A stretch of 64,000 nt of DNA from JAQSWP01 sp040255215 (GTDB lineage Bacteria > Pseudomonadota > Alphaproteobacteria > Reyranellales > JAQSWP01). This document shows positions 52,055-63,733 of this stretch, in pieces. A model generated the notes under the pieces. The model made no database searches. It was given only the letters and a program-made list of their open reading frames with translations, and was not told where the DNA came from. The position numbers and the translations under genes are program-made. The DNA lies in the NCBI GenBank assembly GCA_040255215.1, contig JBDZUM010000002.1:39017-103016 (forward strand), written 5' to 3'. Every line of letters begins with the position of its first letter. Position 1 is the stretch's first letter.

Positions 52055-52839
52055 GCGCGAGCGACTTCGCGCCGCTGATCGAACAACTGGACCGCTTTGC
52101 GGCGGCTGGTCGCGTCGCGAGCCTGTGGTGGCGCGACGACGATGCGGCCGACGTCTCGCCGGCGCTCGACCGGCTCTTGGCGTTGGGCGAGGCGCACGAC
52201 ATTCCGCTCGCATTGGCCACCGTGCCGGCGCAGGCCAGCGAGGCGCTGGGCCGGCGTCTGCATACGGCCGGGCCCGGCGTGGCGGTGCTGCAGCATGGCT
52301 ATGCGCATCAGAACCATGCCGATGCCGGACAGAAGAAGATCGAACTGGGGCCGCAGCGGCCGGCGCAGATGGTGATCGGCGAACTGGCGACGGGCCGGTT
52401 GCGGCTGGAAACCCTGTTCGGCGGTCGCGCCCTGGCGGTGCTGGTGCCGCCGTGGAACCGCATGGCGCCTTTTCTGCTGCCCGTGCTGCCCGAATTGGGC
52501 TATCGAGGGCTGTCGCAATTCGGTCCCCGCGCGCGCGCCATGCCTGTTTCCCCCCTGTTGCAATCGAACTGCCATATCGATCCGATCGATTGGCGCGGCG
52601 GCCGCGGCTTCGCCGGCGCGGCGGCATCGGTGGCGGCGGCGGCGGCGCATCTGGCGTTGCGGCTGGCGGCGCCGGAAGGCAGCGCGGCGGCCGACGAGCC
52701 GACCGGGCTGATGACGCACCATGCCGCGCATGACGAGCCGATGTGGGAATTTCTGGAGCGGTATCTGGCCACGACAGCCGCGCACCCGGCCGTGCGCTGG
52801 CTGCCGGCGACCGACGTTTTCAAGCTGGTGCCGGCATGA
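52051..52839 (+). CDS. Polysaccharide deacetylase-like protein
   Basis: A 262-residue protein with features of the NodB-like carbohydrate esterase 4 fold: SLWWRDDDAADVSPALD near residue 28 provides the double-aspartate start, VLQHGYAHQNHA near 78 the metal-binding H-x-x-x-H, and VLVPPWNRMAP near 130 a later conserved block. It may remove an acyl group from a sugar in the glycan made by the neighbouring transferases. It overlaps both neighbours by four bases. The match is to the general fold; divergence from classical members is considerable. Confidence 0.75.
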   Translation: MSASDFAPLIEQLDRFAAAGRVASLWWRDDDAADVSPALDRLLALGEAHDIPLALATVPAQASEALGRRLHTAGPGVAVLQHGYAHQNHADAGQKKIELGPQRPAQMVIGELATGRLRLETLFGGRALAVLVPPWNRMAPFLLPVLPELGYRGLSQFGPRARAMPVSPLLQSNCHIDPIDWRGGRGFAGAAASVAAAAAHLALRLAAPEGSAAADEPTGLMTHHAAHDEPMWEFLERYLATTAAHPAVRWLPATDVFKLVPA

Positions 52840-53345
52840 GCGGCGAAGCGCTGCGCTACAGCCGCCGGGCGCTGGCGGGCGACTACTTCCGCGCGGTTCT
52901 GGGCGCCGTTCTGACCGGCGTACCGATGTTGTTTGTCGGCGAGAGTCCTGCCACACTCGCGGTGCTTGGCGGCCTGACGGCGCTTTTCGTGCTGTTCGGC
53001 TTTCGCACCTGGCTGCGCCATCAGACAGCGGTGACGTTCGGAACCGAAGGCGTGATGGCGCGCGGCTTGCTGGGGGGCGGCATCGTCTGGCGGGAGTTGG
53101 ACCAGTTGAAGCTGGGGTATTACACGACCCGGCGCGACCGGCAGGGGGGATGGATGCAGCTCACGCTGCGCGGCGGCGGACGGCGTCTGAAGTTCGATTC
53201 GTCCCTCGAAGGCTTCGACCGGCTGGTGCGACGGGCGGCGGGCGCGGCGGCGGCCAACAATATCGAGCTGAGCGACGCCACGCAGGCCAATCTGGCGGCC
53301 ATGGACATCGCGTTGCCCAGGCGCGGCGACGGGTCGGGCGTCTGA
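52836..53345 (+). CDS. Small membrane protein at the end of the glycan operon
   Basis: A 169-residue protein with two adjacent hydrophobic segments (AVLGAVLTGVPMLFVGES and ATLAVLGGLTALFVLFGF) and a following beta-rich part (VTFGTEGVMARGLLGGGIVW, WMQLTLRGGGRRLKFDSSL) that resembles a PH-like domain. No catalytic motif. The four-base overlap with the preceding gene suggests a role in the same process, but none can be named. Confidence 0.7.
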   Translation: MSGEALRYSRRALAGDYFRAVLGAVLTGVPMLFVGESPATLAVLGGLTALFVLFGFRTWLRHQTAVTFGTEGVMARGLLGGGIVWRELDQLKLGYYTTRRDRQGGWMQLTLRGGGRRLKFDSSLEGFDRLVRRAAGAAAANNIELSDATQANLAAMDIALPRRGDGSGV

Positions 53346-53356
53346 GCGGAGGCATC

Positions 53357-55263
<1,907 letters not shown>

Positions 55264-55267
<4 letters not shown>

Positions 55268-57174
55268 GACGAGTGCTGCCGCTCCTGACCTTGATCGCCG
55301 CGGTCCTGCTCGGCCTGCCGGCGCTGGCGCAGGGTCCTGCGCTGCAGGAGACCAAGTTCTTCGCCGCCGACGTGAGCGCAGGCAAGCTGCCGCCGGTGGC
55401 GCAGCGGGCGCCGGCCGAGCCGCTGGTGATCGAGCGGCTGGGCGGCGGCGATCCGCTCGGCAAGCCGGGCGGCGACATCAACCTGCTGATGGCCACCGCG
55501 CGCGACGTGCGCATGATGGTGGTGTACGGCAATGCCCGGCTGGTCGCCTACGACGAGAAGCTGGAGCTTAAACCCGACCTGCTGGAGAAGCTGGAGGTCG
55601 AGGACGGCCGCATCTTCACCATGCATCTGCGCAAGGGCCATCGCTGGTCCGACGGCCAGCCCTTCACCACCGAGGATTTCCGCTACTGGTGGGACGACGT
55701 CGCCAATAACGGCAATCTCAGCCCGTCCGGCCCGCCGCGCGACATGCTGGTCGACGGCGAGCCGCCGGTCATCACCATCGTCGACCCGCAGACCATCCGC
55801 TTCGAATGGAAGGCGCCCAACGCCAACTTCCTGCCGGCGATCGCCGCCGCCTCGCCGATGTGGATCTTCCGGCCGGCGCATTACCTCAAGCAGTTCCACG
55901 CCAAGTACGCCGATCCCAAGGCGCTGGAGGAGGCGGTCGAGCGCGAGCGCCAGGGCACCTGGGCGCGCCTGCACAACAAGCTCGACGACATGTACCGCAA
56001 CGAGAATCGCGACCTGCCGCGGCTCGATCCGTGGATCCCGATTTCCAAGCCGCCGACCCAGCGCTTCATCTTCGTGCGCAATCCCTACTACCACCGGGTC
56101 GACGCCAACGGCGTACAGCTGCCCTATCTCGACCGCGTCATCCTCAACATCGCCTCGGGCAGCCTGATCCCGCTCAAGACCGGCTCGGGCGAGGCCGATC
56201 TGCAGGCGCGCTACCTGCGTTTCGACAATTTCACCTTCCTCAAGCAGGGCGCGAAGAAATATGGCTTCGACGTGCGGCTGTGGCAGACCGCCAAGGGCTC
56301 GCACATGGCGCTCTACCCCAATCTCAACGTCAATGATCCGGTATGGCGCGAGCTGGTGCGCGACGTGCGTTTCCGCCGCGCCCTGTCGCTGGCGATCGAC
56401 CGCGAGGAGATCAACGAGGTGCTGTTCCTCGGGCTGGCGATCCCCGCCAACAACACGGTGCTGCCGGCAAGCCCGCTGTTCCGCGAGGAATACCAGAAGA
56501 AATGGGCGACCTTCGATCTCCAGCGCGCCAATGCGCTGCTCGACGAAATCGGGTTGACCAAGCGCGACGATCGCGGCCTGCGCCTGCTGCCCGACGGCCG
56601 GCCGCTGACCATCATCGTCGAGACCGCCGGCGAGAACACCGAAGAGACCGACGTGCTGCAGCTGGTGCACGATTCCTGGCTCAAGGCCGGCATCAAGCTC
56701 TACAGCAAGCCGCAGAGCCGCGACATCCTGCGCAACCGCGTGTTCGCCGGCGAAGCGCTGATGTCGGTGTGGAGCGGGCTGGAGAATGGCGTGCCGCAGC
56801 CCGGCTCGAGCCCGTCGGAGCTGGCGCCGGTCAGCCAGATCAACCTGCAATGGCCGAAATGGGGCCAGCACTACGAGACCGGCGGTCGCGCCGGCGACGC
56901 TGTCGACACCGAATGGGGCAAGCGGCTGATGGAGCTGCTGCGCCGCTGGGAACGCAGCGCCAGCGCCGAGGAGCAGACCAAGATCTGGCACGAGATGCTG
57001 GAGATCAACGTCGAGCAGGTGACGACGATCGGCATCATTTCCGGCGTGCCGCAGCCGGTGGTGGTCAACGACCGGCTGAAGAACGTGCCGGAGACCGGCA
57101 TCTACAACTGGGATCCGGGGGCGTTCTTCGGCATGTACCGGCCGGACAGTTTCTGGCTGGCGTCGGGCAGCTGA
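55264..57174 (+). CDS. Peptide-type ABC transporter substrate-binding protein
   Basis: A 636-residue periplasmic binding protein of family 5 (SBP_bac_5). The signal peptide is LPLLTLIAAVLLGLPALAQ, then a large two-lobed fold with YDEKLELKPDLLEKLEVEDG near residue 95 and FRRALSLAIDREEINEVLF near 378 as typical landmarks. Its length exceeds the usual 500-550 residues, as in the subgroup transporting opines or longer peptides. The start overlaps the ATP-binding gene stop by four bases. Substrate not deducible. Confidence 0.9.
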
Positions 57175-57192
57175 CGGGGGATTGGGTACGCG

Positions 57193-57363
57193 ATGCTGAC
57201 CTACGTTTTCAAACGCGCCCTTTTCACGGTGCCAGTCTTGCTGGTGACCAGTTTTCTCGTATTCCTTATCGTCGAGTTGCCGCCTGGCGACTTCTTTTCC
57301 AACCGCTGCGCCGAGATGGCCAAATTGCACAATCCCCCGCCTCCGGGCTGCCCGAGTCGCTGA
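57193..57363 (+). pseudogene. Truncated permease N terminus, partial duplicate
   Basis: A 56-codon reading frame encoding MLTYVFKRALFTVPVLLV... and ending NPPPPGCPSR. Its first 37 residues align with the start of the intact permease that begins at 57367 (KRALFTVPVLLVTSFLVF against KRLLVMIPTLLVISALVF, and LPPGDFF against LPPGDFL). The rest of the permease is absent and the tail after PPGDF is unrelated. It is a remnant of a duplicated permease gene, or a small one-helix protein made from it. Its composition is lower in GC than the flanking genes. The intact gene starts three bases after its stop. Confidence 0.75.
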
Positions 57364-57366
57364 AGC

Positions 57367-58365
57367 ATGTTCTACTACGTGGTCAAGCGCCTGCTGGTGA
57401 TGATCCCGACGCTGCTGGTGATCAGCGCGCTGGTGTTCTTCATCATCCATCTGCCGCCGGGCGATTTCCTGTCGTCGAAGATCGACGAGCTGCTGGCCCA
57501 GGGCGGCGGCGACGCCATGCGCAAGGTCGAGGAACTGCGCAAGCAGTACGGTCTCGACCAGCCGCTGGTCGTGCGCTACCTCGACTGGGTTTGGGGCATC
57601 CTGCACGGCGATTTCGGCATCTCCTTCGAGTACGACCTGCCGGTGACCGACGTGATCGGCGAGCGCATCGCGCTCACTATCCTGCTGGAGAGCGCCACCA
57701 TCGCCTTCATCTGGATCGTGTCCTTCGTCATCGGCGTCTATGCCGCCACGCACCAGTACAAATTCGGCGACTACGCCGCCTCGTTCATCGGCTTCATCGG
57801 CCTGGCGACACCCAACTTCCTGCTGGCGCTGGTGCTGCTCTATCTCGCCAAGGTGTGGTTCGGCGTCTCGGTCGGCGGCCTGATGGATCCGCAATTCGTC
57901 GACCAGCCCTGGACCTGGGCCAAGGTGCAGTCGGTGCTGTCGCATCTCATCATTCCGGTGATCGTCATCGGCACCGCCGGCACGGCCGGTATGATCCGCC
58001 GCCTGCGCGCCAACCTGCTCGACGAGCTGCAGAAGCAGTACGTCGTCACCGGCCGCGCCAAGGGCCTGCCGCCGATGCGGCTGCTGATGAAGTATCCGCT
58101 GCGCCACGCGCTCAACCCGTTCATCGCCGATATCGGCAACGTGCTGCCGGAGGTTATTTCCGGCTCGGTGATCGTCTCGGTGGTGCTGTCGCTGCCGACC
58201 ACCGGCCCGATGCTGCTGGCGGCGCTGAAGAGCCAGGACACCTATCTGGCCGGCACGTTCCTGCTGTTCGTCGCCAGCCTGACCGTGGTCGGCACGCTGA
58301 TCTCCGACCTGCTGCTGGCGGCGCTCGATCCGCGCATCCGGCTCGGCGCCACGGCGGAGAAGTGA
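57367..58365 (+). CDS. Peptide-type ABC transporter permease, DppB-like
   Basis: A 332-residue inner-membrane permease with six helices. The first helix is KRLLVMIPTLLVISALVFF, DYAASFIGFIGLATPNFLLA is the transport-fold opening, and RAKGLPPMRLLMKYPLRHAL near residue 230 is the EAA loop contacting the ATPase. HPADPPVLAAL-type end replaced here by GTLISDLLLAALDPRI, usual for the family. It begins three bases after a truncated permease fragment and is followed by the second permease one base later. Confidence 0.93.
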   Translation: MFYYVVKRLLVMIPTLLVISALVFFIIHLPPGDFLSSKIDELLAQGGGDAMRKVEELRKQYGLDQPLVVRYLDWVWGILHGDFGISFEYDLPVTDVIGERIALTILLESATIAFIWIVSFVIGVYAATHQYKFGDYAASFIGFIGLATPNFLLALVLLYLAKVWFGVSVGGLMDPQFVDQPWTWAKVQSVLSHLIIPVIVIGTAGTAGMIRRLRANLLDELQKQYVVTGRAKGLPPMRLLMKYPLRHALNPFIADIGNVLPEVISGSVIVSVVLSLPTTGPMLLAALKSQDTYLAGTFLLFVASLTVVGTLISDLLLAALDPRIRLGATAEK

Positions 58366-58366
58366 G

Positions 58367-59563
58367 ATGAGCGACACGCCCGCCGGCGGCCGCAAGCCCG
58401 CCTCCCGCCAGACCGAGAGGCTGCCGCATTACGTCACGCGCGAGCCGTGGGACCCCTACGTCGACGACCAGCTGTCGCCGCTGCAGGAAAAGTTCTACAT
58501 GGCCGGCCAATGGAAGCTGATGTGGTGGAAGCTGAAGCGCCACAAGCCGGCGGTGATCTGCGGCATCTTCCTGCTGTTCATGTACGCGACCACGCTGTTC
58601 AGCGAGATGATCGCGCCCTACCAGCAGCAGACGCGCAATATCGGCCATATCTTCGCCCCGCCGCAGGGCATCCACCTGTTCCACGAGGGCGAACTCGTCG
58701 GGCCGTTCGTCTACGGGCTGAAGATGCAGCGCAACCCGGAGACGTTGCAGCGCGTCTATACGCCCGATCCCACCAAGGTGCAGAAGCTGCGCTTCTTCTG
58801 CATCGGCGACAAATACCATTACTGGGGCCTGATCCCGGGCAGCTTCCATCTCGTCTGCCCGGCCGAGGGCGGCACGTTCTTCCTGCTCGGCACCGACCGG
58901 CTGGGCCGCGACATGTTCTCGCGCATCGTCTACGCCGCGCGTATTTCGCTCACCGTCGGCCTGTTCGGCATCACCATGAGCTTCCTTCTCGGCCTGGTGA
59001 TCGGCGGCGTCGCCGGCTACTACGGCGGCTGGATCGACGCCGTCGTGCAGCGCATCATCGAGATCATCCGCTCGTTCCCGCATCTGCCGCTGTGGCTGGC
59101 CCTGTCGGCGGCGCTGCCGGTGAGCTGGTCGCCGATCCTGATCTATTTCGGCATCACCATCATCCTGGCGCTGCTCGACTGGCCAGGCCTGGCGCGCGCG
59201 GTGCGCTCCAAGCTGCTGTCGCTGCGCGAGGAGGATTTCGCGCTGGCCGCGCACCTCATGGGCGCGCCGCCCAAGCGCATCATCGGCCGCCACCTGATCC
59301 CGTCCTTCATGTCGCATCTGATCGCCTCGGCGACATTGTCGATCCCGTCGATGATCCTGGCCGAGACGGCGCTGTCCTTCCTCGGCCTGGGCCTGCGCCC
59401 GCCGATCACCTCGTGGGGCGTGCTGTTGAACGAGGCGACCGACATCAACGTGGTGGCGGTCAATCCCTGGCTGATGCTGCCGGTGGTGCCGGTGATCCTG
59501 GTGATCCTGGCCTTCCAGTTCCTCGGCGACGGATTGCGCGACGCGGCGGATCCTTACCACTGA
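58367..59563 (+). CDS. Peptide-type ABC transporter permease, DppC-like
   Basis: A 398-residue inner-membrane permease, partner of the DppB-like protein. The N-terminal cytoplasmic part of about 60 residues and a first helix (AVICGIFLLFMYATTLF) precede a long extracytoplasmic insertion, about residues 80-175, before the conserved LGTDRLGRDMFSRIVYAARI block. The EAA loop is AAHLMGAPPKRIIGRHLIPS near residue 300. The longer loop between helices 1 and 2 is seen in a subset of these permeases. Its end is DPYH. It is the last gene of the importer operon. Confidence 0.93.
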   Translation: MSDTPAGGRKPASRQTERLPHYVTREPWDPYVDDQLSPLQEKFYMAGQWKLMWWKLKRHKPAVICGIFLLFMYATTLFSEMIAPYQQQTRNIGHIFAPPQGIHLFHEGELVGPFVYGLKMQRNPETLQRVYTPDPTKVQKLRFFCIGDKYHYWGLIPGSFHLVCPAEGGTFFLLGTDRLGRDMFSRIVYAARISLTVGLFGITMSFLLGLVIGGVAGYYGGWIDAVVQRIIEIIRSFPHLPLWLALSAALPVSWSPILIYFGITIILALLDWPGLARAVRSKLLSLREEDFALAAHLMGAPPKRIIGRHLIPSFMSHLIASATLSIPSMILAETALSFLGLGLRPPITSWGVLLNEATDINVVAVNPWLMLPVVPVILVILAFQFLGDGLRDAADPYH

Positions 59564-59643
59564 ACGGCTGCGTTCGAGGCTTGGCAGGCCGACCGCGTCG
59601 GCGCTAGATTCTCCCTCGCATCGTTTCCTTGGGGGAGGACATC

Positions 59644-60123
59644 GTGCGCATGACGTTCGCCGCGGCGATGCTGTTCATCGCCTTCGCCACGACCGTACCG
59701 GCCTCAATCGCGCGTGCGGAAGATCCGCAACAAGTCCAGTTGCAGCAGGCCCAAGCCACCCGCGCCGAGCGCGAGGAGCATTTGCGGTTCTGCAACAAGC
59801 ACACTCGCCAGGTTCAGGTCGCCGTCGCCTGGCTGAGCGGCGAGAAAACGCGCGACGGCCGCCAGATCGTCATTTCCAAGGGCTGGTACAACATCCAGCC
59901 GGGCCAGTGTTCCACCTTGGTCAAGGGACCGCTGCCCTATCGCTACTACTATTACTACGCGGAGGACGCCAGCAACGCGGTGTGGAAGGGCGACTATCCG
60001 GTCTGCATCAGCGAAAAGTCGTTCACCATCAAGGACACGCAGTGCGGCTCGGGCTACAAGCGGCGCGGTTTCCGGCAGATCGACACCCTGGGCCGCAAGC
60101 AGCTGACGCTGAACCTGAACTGA
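59644..60123 (+). CDS. DUF1036 domain-containing exported protein
   Basis: A 159-residue protein with a signal peptide (FAAAMLFIAFATTVPASIA), a short charged helix and the DUF1036 core: LRFCNKHTRQVQVAVAWLSG, SKGWYNIQPGQCSTLVKGPL, YRYYYYYAED and two further cysteines. The fold is a small beta-sandwich of unknown function, periplasmic. I start at the GTG at 59644, with GGAGG five bases upstream; an ATG at 59650 is the alternative. Confidence 0.82.
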   Translation: MRMTFAAAMLFIAFATTVPASIARAEDPQQVQLQQAQATRAEREEHLRFCNKHTRQVQVAVAWLSGEKTRDGRQIVISKGWYNIQPGQCSTLVKGPLPYRYYYYYAEDASNAVWKGDYPVCISEKSFTIKDTQCGSGYKRRGFRQIDTLGRKQLTLNLN

Positions 60124-60129
60124 CGCCGC

Positions 60130-61441
60130 TCACTTGCCGATGCAGAACTCGCGGAAGACGATGTCGAGCATGTCCTCGACGTCGACGCGGCCGGTGATGC
60201 GGCCCAGCGCGCGCGCGGCAAGCCTTGCGTCCTCGGCCAGCAGTTCCGGCAGCGCTTTGCGATCCTTTACGCGTTTGAGCGCGGCAAGGCACTCCTGCAA
60301 CGCCTGGCGATGGCGCTGACGGGTCAGCGGCATGCCGGCGCCATCGAGCAGGGAAGCGACGCGGGCTTCCAGCCGGCGCAGAAGTTCGGCAATGCCCTGC
60401 CCGGTGCGGACGGAAATCGCCAGGGCGCTATCTGGCAGCGCCGCCGAGGGCGCCAGGTCGATCTTGTTCAGAGCGAGGATGTCGCCCGGCGTCGTCAGGT
60501 CGGCCAATTGCCGCGGCGTATCGGGGGCGGCGGCGTCCAGCACGATCAGACGCAGATCGGCCGTGCGGGCGCGCTGTTCGGCGCGGCGAACGCCCTCACG
60601 CTCGATCTCGTCGCGCGCTTCGCGCAGGCCGGCGGTGTCGGCCAGGGTGACCGGCCAGCCGCCGAGATCGAGATGCACCTCGATCACGTCGCGGGTGGTG
60701 CCGGCGGTTTCCGACACGATGGCGACGTCGCGGCGCGCCAGCAGGTTCAGCAGCGAGGACTTGCCGGCATTGGGCGGCCCGACGATGGCGATCTGCACGC
60801 CCTGGCGCAGCCGTTCGCCGCGCTGCCCGTCGTCGAGATGGGCCGCGATCTCGTCCGCCAGCGATGCCAGAACCGGCAGCGCCGCCTGGGTCGTTGCCTC
60901 CGGCAAATCCTCGTCGGGAAAATCGATATCGGCTTCCAGATGCGCCAGCGCCCGCAGCAGGCGCAGGCGCCAGTCCTCGTAGAGCGCGCCCAGCGCGCCG
61001 TCGAGCTGACGCAACGCCTGGCGGCGCTGGGCGGCGGTCTCGGCTGCCACCAGATCGGCGATGGCTTCCGCTTCCGTCAGGTCGAGCCGGCCATTCTCGA
61101 AAGCGCGACGCGAGAACTCGCCCGGCTCGGCCGGGCGGCAGCCAGCCATGGCGTCCAGTGCATCGGCAAGGGCAGCGATCACCGCCCGCCCGCCATGCAC
61201 GTGCAGCTCGACCACGTCTTCGCCGGTGAAGCTCGAGGGGCCGGGCAGCCACAGCACCAGCGCGCGATCGACGATCTCGCCGGTCGCCGGATCGCGCAGG
61301 CTGCGGAGGCTGGCGCGACGCGGCGGCGGCAGGGCGCGGCCGCTCAGAGCCTCGAGGGCGGCGCCGGCGTGCGGTCCGGACAGGCGCAGCACCGCCACGC
61401 CGGCCTTTCCCGGCGCGGAAGCGAGAGCGAAGATGGTGTCG
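60130..61441 (-). CDS. mnmE: tRNA modification GTPase MnmE, 5' end in gap
   Basis: With MnmG it installs the 5-carboxymethylaminomethyl group on U34 of tRNA. The sequence runs from DTIFALASAPGKAGVAVLRL at the N terminus to the diagnostic FCIGK ending with the catalytic cysteine. The GTPase elements are GPPNAGKSS (G1), TAGTTRD (G2), DTAG (G3) and NKID (G4). The tetrahydrofolate-binding N-terminal domain spans about 1-115. Only the first one to few codons are lost in the 100-N gap, as DTIFALAS is normally within the first ten residues. About 437 codons visible, near the family's 440-450. Confidence 0.95.
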
Positions 61442-61541
61442 NNNNNNNNNNNNNNNNNNNNNNNNNNNNNNNNNNNNNNNNNNNNNNNNNNNNNNNNNNN
61501 NNNNNNNNNNNNNNNNNNNNNNNNNNNNNNNNNNNNNNNNN
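61442..61541. other. Assembly gap of 100 N
   Basis: Exactly 100 N of nominal length. It hides the start of mnmE and the last part of the TauE/SafE-like gene. Confidence 0.99.
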
Positions 61542-62278
61542 AGCCAGACGCCCCAGCAGAGATAGACCGCGCCCAGCGCCAGGATGATGCGCTGGCTCCA
61601 GACCATGAAGGTCTTGTCGGTCATGGCGTCGAGCACGCGGCGGGCCAGGGTGGTGCCGGTGATGGCGGTGACGATCGCCATCGCATAAAGCCAAAGTTCG
61701 AGCTCGACCTTGACCGCCGCCATGGCGAGCAAGGTGAAATAGGCCAGCTTGATGAAATGGCCGACCACCTGGGTCGCCGCCTTGGTGGCGACGATGATGC
61801 GGCGGTCGAGCCCGGTGCGGACGTAGAAGATATCGAGGGTCGGGCCGCTGACGCCGCAGGTCAGCTGCAGGCCCTGCACGATGAAGCCGCACAGCACCGG
61901 CATGCCGGGCTTCAGCACGTTGGGCGCCAGGCGCTCGGGCAACGGCCGCACCAGAAACGGCACCAGGCCCAGCACGATATAGGCGGTGGCGGTGCTGGGA
62001 ATCCACTGGATCATGGCGAAGCCGGCGAGCGCGATCAGCTTGCCGACCACCGTCCAGCCGAACACGCGCCAGTGGATGTGCTGGCGCCACAGCACGGCGC
62101 GCCAGCCGTTCGACGCCATCTGGGTGATGGCATGCAGCGCCATGGCCGAGGCGACCGGCAGCACCGCCAGCAGAAAGCCCATCAGGATCAGCCCGCCGGC
62201 CATGCCGAAGATGCCCGACAGGAACGAGGTTCCCAGGACGGCGGCGAACAGCATGGCGGCGAAGCCCAGCGAGCCCAT
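61542..62278 (-). CDS. TauE/SafE family sulfite exporter-like permease, 3' end in gap
   Basis: The first 245 or so residues of an inner-membrane permease with eight predicted helices (family about 245-260). FLSGIFGMAGGLILMGFL near residue 20 is the N-terminal TauE/SafE repeat, and GFIVQGLQLTCGVSGPTLDI near 140 is the second. Members export sulfite, sulfoacetate or other anions, or simply have unknown substrates. The ATG at 62278 follows GGGGAGACGACC. It is divergent from the LysR-type gene at 62387, which may control it. Confidence 0.87.
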
Positions 62279-62386
62279 GGTCGTCTCCCCGCGACGATTG
62301 GATTGGTGGCGCAGCATGGCCGCCGGCCCCTCGCGCGGCAAACGATCTTATGGCAGGCTTAGCCCAAGTTTTAGGAAGGCTGGAGA

Positions 62387-63319
62387 ATGCGGAACCTTCC
62401 ATCCTTGAACGGTCTGCGCGCTTTCGAGGCTGCCGGCAGGTTGGGCAGCTTCGCGGCGGCCGCAGCCGAGCTCAACGTCACGCAGACCGCGGTGTCGCGG
62501 CTGGTGCGGGCGCTGGAGGCGCGGCTGGGCTTCGCGCTGTTCCATCGCCGCGCCAATGCGCTGGGCCTGACCGATCGCGGTGCGGCCCTGCTGCCGGGCA
62601 TGACGGCGGCCTTCGACGACATGGCGCGCCAGCTCGGGCGGGTGCGCGGCCTGTCTCAGGCGCTGACGGTGGCGACCGGCCCCAGCTTCGCCATGCGCTG
62701 GCTGATCCCGCGCCTGGCGCGTTTCCAGGCGGCGCAGCCTTCGGTCGAGGTGCGGCTGGTGACGGCCAGCGGCCTCGCCAACGACAGTACGCCGTTCGGC
62801 GACGACTGGACGGCGGCGATCCGGCTGGGCCAGGGCGACTGGCCGGGGCTGGAAGCGACACGGTTGTTCGAGGCCGATCTTTTCCCGGTCTGCGCCCCGG
62901 CGCTGGCGCGGCAGTTGAAGAAGCCGGCCGATCTGGCGCGGCTACCGCTACTGCGCACCACCAGCGCGCCGGACGACTGGGCGATCTGGCTGCGGGCGGC
63001 GGGATTGCGCGGTCTGCAGGCGCGCGGGCCGCGCTTCGACTACGACGCCTTCGCCCTGCAGGCGGCGATCGACGGTCTGGGCGTCGCACTGGCGCACCGC
63101 CCCTATGTCGCCGACGATCTGGCGGCGCAGCGGCTGGTGATGCCGTTCGACACCGTGGCGGCGCGCGGCCAGGGCTGGTACCTGGTGCATCGGCCCATGC
63201 CGGCCGCCGCCGAAAAGACGCCGCTCGGCCTGTTCCGCGACTGGCTGCTGGCGCAGGCGGCGGGCGAACGCAGGGAAGAGAAGAAATCCGAGGCGAAAGC
63301 GCCGCGTCGTCGGCGCTGA
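62387..63319 (+). CDS. LysR family transcriptional regulator, GcvA-like
   Basis: A 310-residue regulator. RNLPSLNGLRAFEAAGRLG followed by VTQTAVSRLVRALE is the winged helix-turn-helix (residues about 5-62). The effector-binding domain covers about 90-295, and the last 15 residues are strongly basic (KSEAKAPRRRR), unlike the first LysR protein of the window. It is divergent from the TauE/SafE-like gene with about 110 bases between, the common layout for a LysR regulator and its target. Confidence 0.88.
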   Translation: MRNLPSLNGLRAFEAAGRLGSFAAAAAELNVTQTAVSRLVRALEARLGFALFHRRANALGLTDRGAALLPGMTAAFDDMARQLGRVRGLSQALTVATGPSFAMRWLIPRLARFQAAQPSVEVRLVTASGLANDSTPFGDDWTAAIRLGQGDWPGLEATRLFEADLFPVCAPALARQLKKPADLARLPLLRTTSAPDDWAIWLRAAGLRGLQARGPRFDYDAFALQAAIDGLGVALAHRPYVADDLAAQRLVMPFDTVAARGQGWYLVHRPMPAAAEKTPLGLFRDWLLAQAAGERREEKKSEAKAPRRRR

Positions 63320-63337
63320 GGTTTCGCGGGCGGCCGA

Positions 63338-63733
63338 TCAGCCCTTGGGCGGGCGCTGGTCCGGTGTCAGCATCAGGCGCTCGACGCGGCCGCCCTGCTG
63401 CAGATGGACGGTCAGCACCTCGTCGATATCGGCCTTCTCGCGTACCCCGTACCAGATGCCTTCGGGATAGACGACGATGCAGGGACCGAGCTCGCAACGG
63501 TCGAGGCAGCCCGCCATGTTGACGCGCACGTCTTTCAGCCCGAGCTTCTTGGCCTGGCTTTTCATGTAGTCGCGCAGTTCTTCGCCGCCACGCTCGGCGC
63601 AGCAGCCGCGCGGATGGCCCGCGGGGCGCCGGTTGGTGCAGCAGAACACGTGGGCGCGGTAGTAGGGCGCGGGATCGGCCGTCTCCCCGCGCTCGTTGCC
63701 GACGCCCGAGAAACGCTTGGTGTCGTTATCCAT
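63338..63733 (-). CDS. [2Fe-2S] thioredoxin-like ferredoxin
   Basis: A 131-residue protein of the thioredoxin-like [2Fe-2S] ferredoxin family. Cysteine pattern: VFCCTNRRPAGHPRGCCAE in the first half and MAGCLDRCELGPCIVVYPEG in the second, which supply the C-x(10-12)-C ... C-x3-C cluster ligands, followed by WYGVREKADIDEVLTVHLQ typical of the family. Probably an electron carrier of unspecified partner. It overlaps the next upstream gene by eight bases (63726-63733). Confidence 0.88.
   Translation of the reverse strand: MDNDTKRFSGVGNERGETADPAPYYRAHVFCCTNRRPAGHPRGCCAERGGEELRDYMKSQAKKLGLKDVRVNMAGCLDRCELGPCIVVYPEGIWYGVREKADIDEVLTVHLQQGGRVERLMLTPDQRPPKG

Noticed and set aside
60310..61587. Long plus-strand frame across mnmE
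   Set aside because: Antisense to mnmE, which has every expected motif; the frame also runs through N.
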